From: Candidatus Flemingiibacterium merdigallinarum
GTDB taxonomy: Bacteria; Bacillota; Clostridia; Oscillospirales; CAG-272
DNA length: 32,004 nt
Reading direction: 5' to 3'
Assembly (NCBI GenBank): GCA_904386005.1
Contig: CAJFKR010000029.1
Location: 1-32,004, forward strand
Shown here: positions 7,352 through 13,789 of the stretch, one piece after another
How positions within the stretch are numbered: the first letter of the stretch is position 1
Layout: the number at the start of each line of letters is the position of its first letter
Translations under genes and position numbers: made by a program
Notes under the pieces: model-generated
What the model was told of the DNA's origin: nothing
What the model saw: the letters and a program-made list of their open reading frames with translations, nothing else
Databases searched by the model: none

Positions 7352-8308
7352 ATGCAAAAAATCAACCTTGTCGCCGTGATCGGTCCCACCGCATCCGGCA
7401 AGACCGACCTCGCCGTGGCAATCGCCGAACGTCTCAACGGCGAGGTGATTTCCTGCGACTCGATGCAGATCTACCGCGGTATGGACATCGGCACCGCGAA
7501 GCCGACTCCGGAGGAGACGCGCGGCGTTCCCCATCATTTAATCGACATTGTCGAGCCGTCCGACCCTTTCTCGGCGGCTGATTACGCGATTCTTGCAAGC
7601 GCCGCTGTCGCCGACATCGCCTCGCGCGGAAAGCTGCCTATATTCTGCGGCGGAACCGGACTGTATCTCGACGCGGTGCTCACCGGCAACAAATACTCGC
7701 CCGCAGCGAAGGACGATGGTCTGCGTCGCGAGCTGCTCGACACCGCCGAGCGAGACGGAGCCGAAGTGCTCTGGTCAAGGCTGAATTCAGTCGACCCTGT
7801 TTCAGCCGCGGCGATACATCCGAACAACGTCAAGCGGGTAGCCCGCGCGCTCGAAATCTACCTTCTGACCGGCAAAACCAAGACCGATTGGGACAACGAG
7901 TCAAGGCTCACACCCTCGCCCTACAATGTCGTCCGGCTGATGCCAGATCGTCCGCGCGACGAGCTGTATAATAGAATCGACCGCCGCGTCGATATCATGG
8001 TCGAGCGCGGGCTTATCGACGAGGTGCGCGACCTCATCGAATCCGGACGGCTGAAGCGGGGCACGACCGCGGCACAGGCCATAGGCTATAAAGAATTCAT
8101 CGACTATCTCGACGGATTGTCGTCGCTCGACGACGCCGTCGCGCTTGTAAAGCTCGCGACCCGTCGTTACGCGAAGCGCCAGCTCACCTGGTTCAACCGG
8201 TATGACGATACCGTGCGGCTAAGCTGCGATGAAAATTTTGAAGTTATTGTAAACAATGCTCTAAAGCACTTAACGTCCGAGGGTTTTTGTGATATAATTA
8301 AGAAATAA
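7352..8308 (+). CDS. miaA: tRNA dimethylallyltransferase
   Basis: Adds the isopentenyl group to N6 of A37 in tRNAs reading UNN codons. The P-loop GPTASGKT lies close to the N-terminus, followed by the substrate-binding DSMQIYRGMDIGTAKPT, HLIDIVEPSD and a C-terminal AIGYKEF. From the chosen ATG the protein is 318 residues, within the normal range. An in-frame codon at 7322 would add ten residues before the conserved start. Neither start has a good Shine-Dalgarno sequence. The following gene begins 27 nt downstream behind GAAAGGTAACGGAA. Confidence 0.95.
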   Translation: MQKINLVAVIGPTASGKTDLAVAIAERLNGEVISCDSMQIYRGMDIGTAKPTPEETRGVPHHLIDIVEPSDPFSAADYAILASAAVADIASRGKLPIFCGGTGLYLDAVLTGNKYSPAAKDDGLRRELLDTAERDGAEVLWSRLNSVDPVSAAAIHPNNVKRVARALEIYLLTGKTKTDWDNESRLTPSPYNVVRLMPDRPRDELYNRIDRRVDIMVERGLIDEVRDLIESGRLKRGTTAAQAIGYKEFIDYLDGLSSLDDAVALVKLATRRYAKRQLTWFNRYDDTVRLSCDENFEVIVNNALKHLTSEGFCDIIKK

Positions 8309-8335
8309 AATACTGTTCTTTGAAAGGTAACGGAA

Positions 8336-9616
8336 ATGCGGAAAAACACGATTCGTCAGGACGACAAGAACCACCTCGCGAATTTTGTATTTCACCTCGC
8401 ATCAATAATCATTTCCGCCGCCGCTATAATCTATCTCGGATATCATTTCATAAACAGCTTTTCGACCGAGATTGAGACCGAGCTCGCGGTGCTCGTAACC
8501 GAAAACGACACGGTCTCGCTCGACGCGTATATTCTGCGCAACGAGTCGGTCATATACTCCTCCTCGGCGGTTTCCGAGGACAATGTCGGTTATCTGTTCA
8601 GCGACGGCACTAAGGTCAAGGTCGGCAGTACGGTCGCGAATATCTACAGCGGCTCGCATGAAGGCGCGAATGAAAGCATCGTCGCGCTCGACCACCAAAT
8701 CGACCTGCTCACCCAGAGTCAGGCGGGCGATGATATGTCTCTCTCCGACGCCGCGGTCATCGACAGCCAGATTGGCACCGACTATTTTACAATCCGACAG
8801 TCGACAGAGCAGGACAGCTACTCGAACCTGCAAAACCGGCGCGACGAGCTGCTGACTCTCTTAAATAAACGCAAGATAATCACCGGCGAGGTTACGAACT
8901 ATGACAGCGTCATTGATACGCTGACAAAAGAACGAGAAACGCTCGCCGCCGGTTATGACAGCATAACCGAGTCAATCACGGCGCCGGACACCGGCTTCTT
9001 TTACACCGAGGTCGACGGCTACGAGCAGATTTTCACAACCGACAAGGTTGACGATCTGACGTTCGAGAGCTTCGACGCAATGGTTTCGTCCTCACCGAGA
9101 AGCTACTCTGACCGCGCGATCGGCAAGGTAGCGACCGACTTCGAATGGTACATCGTCAGCGAGGCGACACGTGAGAGTCTGCGTTATTTCAATGAAGGCT
9201 GGAACTACCGCGTGCTCTTTCCGTACAACAACGACGCCGAGGTCATAATGCAGCTTGACAGCATAGTCGAGCAGACCGGCACCGACCGGATTCTGCTTGT
9301 GCTGCGCGCGAGCACGATTCCCGAGGACTTCTCGTTTCGGCGTATGCAGCCGGTCGAGATAATCCGCAGCTCATACACCGGCTACCGCGTGCCGATATCG
9401 GCGGCGCGGCTTGTGGACGGGGTGCAGGGCGTGTATATCCTCGTCGGCAATATTGTCGAATTCAGACAGATCGAGGTGCTGCTTGAGCTGGACGGCTATT
9501 ATATCGTCGCCGAGCAGGATGTGCGGGACGACCCCGATTACAGAGAAAAGCTCGGTCTGTACGACGCGATAATCACCGGCGGCAAGGATTTGTATGTCGG
9601 CAAGATGATTAATTGA
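8336..9616 (+). CDS. HlyD-like single-pass membrane protein of the division cluster
   Basis: A 426-residue protein with one membrane segment at about residues 22-40, a short cytoplasmic N-terminus and a large extracytoplasmic part. The region has beta-type segments resembling the HlyD/membrane-fusion adaptor fold (around IYSSSAVSEDNVGYLFSDGT and the APDTGFFYTEVDGYE pair) flanking a predicted alpha-helical hairpin at about residues 115-205. Homologues occur next to yggS-sepF in many Clostridia. No ABC transporter partner is encoded nearby, so a role in the envelope or divisome is as likely as efflux. Start supported by GAAAGGTAACGGAA. Confidence 0.7.
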   Translation: MRKNTIRQDDKNHLANFVFHLASIIISAAAIIYLGYHFINSFSTEIETELAVLVTENDTVSLDAYILRNESVIYSSSAVSEDNVGYLFSDGTKVKVGSTVANIYSGSHEGANESIVALDHQIDLLTQSQAGDDMSLSDAAVIDSQIGTDYFTIRQSTEQDSYSNLQNRRDELLTLLNKRKIITGEVTNYDSVIDTLTKERETLAAGYDSITESITAPDTGFFYTEVDGYEQIFTTDKVDDLTFESFDAMVSSSPRSYSDRAIGKVATDFEWYIVSEATRESLRYFNEGWNYRVLFPYNNDAEVIMQLDSIVEQTGTDRILLVLRASTIPEDFSFRRMQPVEIIRSSYTGYRVPISAARLVDGVQGVYILVGNIVEFRQIEVLLELDGYYIVAEQDVRDDPDYREKLGLYDAIITGGKDLYVGKMIN

Positions 9617-9675
9617 TATATCGAATACAATAGTCTGATATTAACCACAATAATTATATAAAAGGGATAATCAAT

Positions 9676-10443
9676 GTGAATACTTCAAATGAAGCACGTT
9701 TTGCCCCTGAGCTTATTAAGGCGCGGCTTGACGAATTCAGAAATGAGCTCGCAAAGCTGCGCGAGGCAAAAAACGTCAGGGTTCTCGCGGCTACCAAAAC
9801 GGTTCCCGCCGACGTTATAAACTACGCGGTCAGCACGCTCGGCATAGACCTGATCGGTGAAAACCGCGTGCAGGAGCTGCTGCAAAAATACGACGACCTC
9901 ACGCGCGACCCCTCGCGTCCCGAGCTGCACATAATAGGCACGCTTCAGACCAACAAGGTCAAATATATAATCGACAAGGTCGACATGATTGAGTCGGTCG
10001 ACTCCGAGAAGCTCGCCGCGGAAATTGACCGTCAGGCAAAAAAGTATAATAAAGTCATGGACATTTTAATCGAGGTCAACATCGGACGCGAGGAAAACAA
10101 GAGCGGAATCCTGCCCGAAGAACTGTATACGCTCATCGGCAGACTGCATGATTACCAATATCTGCGTCTGCGCGGGCTTATGACAATCGCGCCGGTATGC
10201 TCCGATCGAAGCGATTACATCAGGTATTTCAGTCAGACGCGCGATTATTTCGACTCAATCAGGAATGGCTCTGCAAAGTCGGAAATCCTGTCATGCGAGG
10301 ACTCGGCTCTGCCGGATTTGTCAGCCTTCGACACATTGTCGATGGGAATGAGCGCGAGCTGGCGCGAAGCCGTTTTGTGCGGAGCAACCGAGATACGTCT
10401 CGGCTCGACGATTTTCGGCGAGCGTCCGAAGCCGGTCGAATGA
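9676..10443 (+). CDS. YggS-type pyridoxal phosphate homeostasis protein
   Basis: PLP-binding protein of the YggS/PROSC family, an alanine-racemase-like barrel without a second domain that buffers cellular PLP. The PLP lysine lies in VLAATKTV, followed by LIGENRVQELLQKY, HIIGTLQTNKVKYI, RGLMTIAP and LSMGMS...GATEIRLGSTIFG. The usual acidic residue after SMGMS is replaced (SASWREAV), a mild deviation. Begins with GTG behind AAAGGGATAATCAAT. First of the classic Gram-positive run yggS-sepF-ylmG-ylmH-divIVA. Confidence 0.92.
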   Translation: MNTSNEARFAPELIKARLDEFRNELAKLREAKNVRVLAATKTVPADVINYAVSTLGIDLIGENRVQELLQKYDDLTRDPSRPELHIIGTLQTNKVKYIIDKVDMIESVDSEKLAAEIDRQAKKYNKVMDILIEVNIGREENKSGILPEELYTLIGRLHDYQYLRLRGLMTIAPVCSDRSDYIRYFSQTRDYFDSIRNGSAKSEILSCEDSALPDLSAFDTLSMGMSASWREAVLCGATEIRLGSTIFGERPKPVE

Positions 10444-10526
10444 GCCGCAGTGATACAATACAGCTAATCACATAAATTCAAATACACACGAATTTTCATT
10501 GTCAAAATTTTGGAGGTAACATAAAA

Positions 10527-11039
10527 ATGGGTCTTTTCGATAAAATAAAGCAGGGAATCAACCCCGAAACCGATCCCGGATACGACGATCAGGATATATA
10601 TACTCAGCAGATCCAGAATGACTTCAACGATCAGGGTATGTATCAGCAGTCCCAGCAGTCCCAGCAGTCGCAGCAATCCCAGCAGTATACGCAGCAGGAT
10701 TATCAGTCGCAGCCAATCGACTCGGGTATGCAGGTCAGCGGCAGCTCGCTCGAATTGAAGGTAGTAAAGCCCGAGCGCTTTGACAATGTTTCACAGATCG
10801 CGAATCATCTGCTCAATCGCCGCACTGTCGTTTTGAACCTCGAGGAGACCAGCAAGGAAACCGCTCGCCGCCTGCTTGATTTTCTGTCCGGAGTGGCGTA
10901 TTCGATCAACGGAAACCTGAAGCGCGTCGCGAACAACACATATGTTATCACTCCCTGCAACGTGGACGTCTCGGGCGACCAGCTCCGCGACAGACGACAG
11001 AAGGACGACAACGCCGATATATATACAAACGATATCTGA
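10527..11039 (+). CDS. sepF: Cell division protein SepF
   Basis: FtsZ-anchoring division protein of 170 residues. The N-terminal amphipathic membrane-binding helix (MGLFDKIKQGI) is followed by a Gln/Asp/Tyr-rich linker, then the conserved SepF domain from about residue 75 (LKVVKPERFDNVSQIANHL...RVVLNLE-type region with DFLSGVAYSINGNLKRV and a YVITP strand). The linker holds four copies of a QQS tripeptide encoded by a 9-nt tandem repeat at 10644-10679. TGGAGG lies at a good distance from the ATG. Confidence 0.95.
   Translation: MGLFDKIKQGINPETDPGYDDQDIYTQQIQNDFNDQGMYQQSQQSQQSQQSQQYTQQDYQSQPIDSGMQVSGSSLELKVVKPERFDNVSQIANHLLNRRTVVLNLEETSKETARRLLDFLSGVAYSINGNLKRVANNTYVITPCNVDVSGDQLRDRRQKDDNADIYTNDI
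10644..10679 (+). repeat. 9-nt tandem repeat inside sepF (QQS x4)
   Basis: Four in-frame copies of CAGCAGTCC-like 9-mers, with one or two substitutions in the last copies, followed by another CAGCAG. Copy-number change would lengthen the disordered linker without breaking the frame. Confidence 0.85.
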
Positions 11040-11048
11040 GATGCGGCG

Positions 11049-11084
11049 CGCCGGTCTGTTCCTTTATTGTCGGACGGACCGGCG
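11049..11084 (+). other. Intercistronic hairpin between sepF and the YggT gene
   Basis: CGCCGGTC (11049-11056) pairs with 11077-11084, and the stem can extend through TG/TTCC with a wobble and a bulge to a 9-nt loop. No T-run follows, so it may act in RNA processing or differential stability rather than termination. Confidence 0.5.
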
Positions 11085-11107
11085 ACGCGGCTGAATGGAG
11101 CTTATCA

Positions 11108-11386
11108 TTGATTGGCATTTTATATGTTATTACCAAATGCGTCAGTGTATTTCTCGGCATTTTGCAGCTATTAATGATGTTCCGCGCGATTATCTCCTGG
11201 CTGCCTATTGACGAGGACTCAAATCTGGCGAATTTTCTGTACGCGATGACCGAACCGGTAATATATCCGGTCAGACTCCTGCTCGACCGCTTCGAGGCGA
11301 CGAGCGAGCTGCCTATTGACATCTCGTTCATCGTCGCGTTCATTCTGTTAAGTGTCATTCAGATGCTGCTTCCGGTTATCGCGTAA
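11108..11386 (+). CDS. ylmG: YggT-family membrane protein (YlmG)
   Basis: A 92-residue protein with two transmembrane helices (about residues 2-27 and 65-90) joined by a loop with the family motif IISWLPIDEDSNLANFLYAMTEPVIYPVR. YggT/YlmG proteins sit in division clusters of Gram-positives and affect nucleoid or division organisation; the mechanism is not settled. Starts with TTG, chosen because GGAG lies 8 nt upstream and the frame has no better start. The YlmH gene begins 13 nt after the stop. Confidence 0.88.
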   Translation: MIGILYVITKCVSVFLGILQLLMMFRAIISWLPIDEDSNLANFLYAMTEPVIYPVRLLLDRFEATSELPIDISFIVAFILLSVIQMLLPVIA

Positions 11387-11399
11387 TTTTACTATAATA

Positions 11400-12407
11400 A
11401 TGAATTTCGCGTTGATACAAGCGTCAATGACCGACGGCGAGCGTATGCTCGTAAATCATTGCCGCGAGCTTTATAAGCGAGCCGGGAACTCCGTCCCGTC
11501 TTTTTCGCGTTATCTTTCACCGCGCGAGCAGTATATACTCAAAGCCTTCGGGCTGCTGCCGACACTGTCGGTCGATACACTCGCCGACAATGACGCGATC
11601 GGCTTTCTCTGGGGCGGATTTGACGGCGCCGAGCGCGCGGTATACTGCGCTCTGCCCTCTTATTATGCCTATTCGTTAGGTGATACTACAAATGACGACG
11701 ACGTTGGGTTTTCAGCATATTCAGAAAATAACTCCACATTTGCCGCACAATCGGACAGAAGTGCGAACGGCGGCTCTGATGACTCGACCGATACCCCGTC
11801 CATACCGCCGCGCGGTCGATTGCCTGTCTCAATCGAGTCGAAGCTCGCCGCGGCTGCGACCGATGAACTTGAAAAAATAATACAAATACTCCGCATTGAC
11901 GCCGGCGGATTCGCGCATCTCACCCACCGCGATTACCTCGGCTCAATAACCGCGCTCGGAATTGACCGCTCGAAGCTCGGCGACATCCTCGTCGACGACG
12001 GCGGAGCCTACCTGTTCTGCTCCGAAGCCGCGGCCGAGCTTATACTTTATGAGCTGCGTACTATCGGTCGTGACGGCGTCAAGGTCAAAAAGACGACTCT
12101 GCCGGACGATTTTATATACAATCGATCATTTGCCGACGAGAGCGGGACAATAGCCTCGCCAAGACTCGACGCGATCGTCTCGGAGCTTGCCCATGTCTCG
12201 CGCGAGCGCGCGAAGGAGCTGATTTCCCGTGGACTCGTCGAGCAGAATTACTTCGCCGCCGCGAGTCCCGACGCCGAGATTTCCGAGGGCGACGTGATTA
12301 CAGTAAAACGCGACTCGGGCGTCCGCAATGGTAAATTCATACTCGACAGCATCACCCCCTCGCGCCGCAGCGGTCGATTGGTTGTGCGCGCGCGCAGATA
12401 TCAATAG
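11400..12407 (+). CDS. ylmH: YlmH-family RNA-binding S4-domain protein
   Basis: RNA-binding protein of the division cluster. The conserved central part contains HLTHRDYLGSITALGIDRSKLGDILV. A C-terminal S4 domain follows (about residues 260-325, LDAIVSELAHVSRERAKELISRGLV and GDVITVKRDSG). YlmH binds stalled 50S-peptidyl-tRNA complexes in Bacillus. Start placed at ATG 11400, because an upstream GTG at 11352 would overlap ylmG for no gain. The 335-residue length exceeds the usual 250-265, explained by a low-complexity Asn/Ser/Asp/Thr/Pro segment at about residues 95-141. No clear Shine-Dalgarno precedes it, suggesting coupling to ylmG. Confidence 0.9.
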   Translation: MNFALIQASMTDGERMLVNHCRELYKRAGNSVPSFSRYLSPREQYILKAFGLLPTLSVDTLADNDAIGFLWGGFDGAERAVYCALPSYYAYSLGDTTNDDDVGFSAYSENNSTFAAQSDRSANGGSDDSTDTPSIPPRGRLPVSIESKLAAAATDELEKIIQILRIDAGGFAHLTHRDYLGSITALGIDRSKLGDILVDDGGAYLFCSEAAAELILYELRTIGRDGVKVKKTTLPDDFIYNRSFADESGTIASPRLDAIVSELAHVSRERAKELISRGLVEQNYFAAASPDAEISEGDVITVKRDSGVRNGKFILDSITPSRRSGRLVVRARRYQ

Positions 12408-12436
12408 TTGTTTTACAATAATAAATAATTTATAAT
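12408..12436 (+). promoter_or_regulatory. Probable promoter for divIVA
   Basis: TTGTTT (12408-12413), 17-nt spacer, TATAAT (12431-12436), immediately after the ylmH stop codon. The -10 is consensus; the -35 has two to three mismatches. Confidence 0.5.
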
Positions 12437-12488
12437 TATTCACAATATACGGACAATATACAGCGAATTTTAGAAAGGAATGAGTGCA

Positions 12489-13649
12489 ATGCTTCCTCCG
12501 CACGAATTAAAAAATAAGAGCTTTTCACGTGCGATGCGCGGTTACAATTCGGTAGAGGTTGATGAATACATAGATTTCATCATCGAAAAATACACCGAGC
12601 TGTACCGCGAAAACGACGAGCTCGAGCACAAGCTCAAAGCCACGGTAGCCCGTCTTGAAGAGATTAAGAATGACGAGGACTCGATACGCGGCGCGCTTAT
12701 CGACGCGAAACGCGCCGCCGCCAAAATCAAAGCCGAAGCGGAGGAGCGCGCGGAGGCTATCATACGCTCCGCGAAGTCAAGCTGCAATACTATTCTACAA
12801 GACTTTAACCGCAAGATCGAAGAGGGTCGCGACACCTTGATCGAAATCAAGCGCGACACGCAGGAATTGAAAAGCGAGCTTTTCGAGCGTTACAGCGAGC
12901 ATATCCGCTTTCTCGACAAGCTCACTGACGGAATTGAAATGGACGACATCCCCGATACCGCCGCCCTGCGCCGCAGCGCGGTAAACTCACTGAAAGCCAG
13001 TATTGCCGAAGCATACGCCTCAAATGACACAGACGAGTCGTCCGATAGTACCGACAATGATAATAATGGCAGCAATAAAAATGCCGACGGCGTCAATAAT
13101 ACCGACAATATCGACAACGACGACATTGACAGCGCTGTCGGTGGTCAGTCGGCTGATAATGGCGCTCAAGACGCGGTCGAATCGCAAGCATCGAAAAATA
13201 ACAACGAAGACGACACCGAGAACGGCGATGAGATCAGCTTCATGCCCGAATCGGACGAGCCCGCGCTCGACGATACGGTAGTGTTCAATCCCGCCGACGT
13301 AAAGGCTACGGACGATAGCCAGCCCACCGGAGACGGCGGGACGATTGTGTTTGATAAAATCCCGAGCGAAACTGACGGAAGCGACGAGCCGATGCTCAAC
13401 GTCAACCGCGAGCCGCTCGAAACCAAGCCTCCGAAATCGGGGCTCAAGGATTCGGTCAAGGAGCTGAACAAACGCTACCGTGAGTCTGACGACGTCATAA
13501 ATACCCCCGACAGCGACATTGACGACGACAGCTATCTCGATTTTGTCAAAACTGTGACCGGCAAGGACGACGCGAAAAAGGACGAATCAAATGACGACGC
13601 GGATTTTGATATGCTGTTCAACGATACGAAGAAAAAGAAGAAAAAATAA
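12489..13649 (+). CDS. divIVA: DivIVA-domain protein with long acidic tail
   Basis: Polar/septal scaffold protein of about 386 residues. The DivIVA N-terminal domain is clear (HELKNKSFSRAMRGYNSVEVDEYIDFI, with the membrane-inserting Phe/Arg pattern), followed by coiled coil to about residue 150. The remainder is disordered and strongly acidic (runs of Asp, Asn, Ser, Glu), ending in DTKKKKKK. ATG 12489 is preferred over 12480, which directly abuts the GAAAGGA ribosome binding site. The last codons overlap the first unit of a 23-bp tandem repeat. The tail is far longer than in Bacillus DivIVA and may recruit other factors. Confidence 0.9.
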   Translation: MLPPHELKNKSFSRAMRGYNSVEVDEYIDFIIEKYTELYRENDELEHKLKATVARLEEIKNDEDSIRGALIDAKRAAAKIKAEAEERAEAIIRSAKSSCNTILQDFNRKIEEGRDTLIEIKRDTQELKSELFERYSEHIRFLDKLTDGIEMDDIPDTAALRRSAVNSLKASIAEAYASNDTDESSDSTDNDNNGSNKNADGVNNTDNIDNDDIDSAVGGQSADNGAQDAVESQASKNNNEDDTENGDEISFMPESDEPALDDTVVFNPADVKATDDSQPTGDGGTIVFDKIPSETDGSDEPMLNVNREPLETKPPKSGLKDSVKELNKRYRESDDVINTPDSDIDDDSYLDFVKTVTGKDDAKKDESNDDADFDMLFNDTKKKKKK

Positions 13650-13703
13650 TCGCATATAAGAAGAAAAAATAATCGCATATAAGAAGAAAAAATAATCACA
13701 TAT
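13635..13703 (+). repeat. Three tandem 23-bp repeats over the divIVA stop codon
   Basis: Copies at 13635-13657, 13658-13680 and 13681-13703. The first two are identical and the third has one G-to-A change. The unit is AAGAAGAAAAAATAAT followed by CGCATAT. Each copy carries the Lys-rich end and TAA, so the divIVA terminus has been duplicated twice, probably by replication slippage. Confidence 0.9.
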
Positions 13704-13751
13704 AAACTGTATATAATTTATAATCATAAATAACCATAAAATCACAGAAGC

Positions 13752-13771
13752 CGCGGCAGAAATTTGCCGCG
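13752..13771 (+). other. 7-bp GC-rich hairpin before ileS
   Basis: CGCGGCA (13752-13758) pairs with TGCCGCG (13765-13771) around a 6-nt loop, just upstream of the GAAAGGAA site of ileS. No T-box is visible: the 140-nt gap is too short and lacks a T-box specifier/antiterminator layout. Confidence 0.45.
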
Positions 13772-13789
13772 TGAAAGGAATTTTATAAA

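Noticed and set aside
13650-13789. T-box riboswitch before ileS
   Set aside because: The gap is about 140 nt, much of it repeat and AT-rich; no T-box consensus or antiterminator pair was found.
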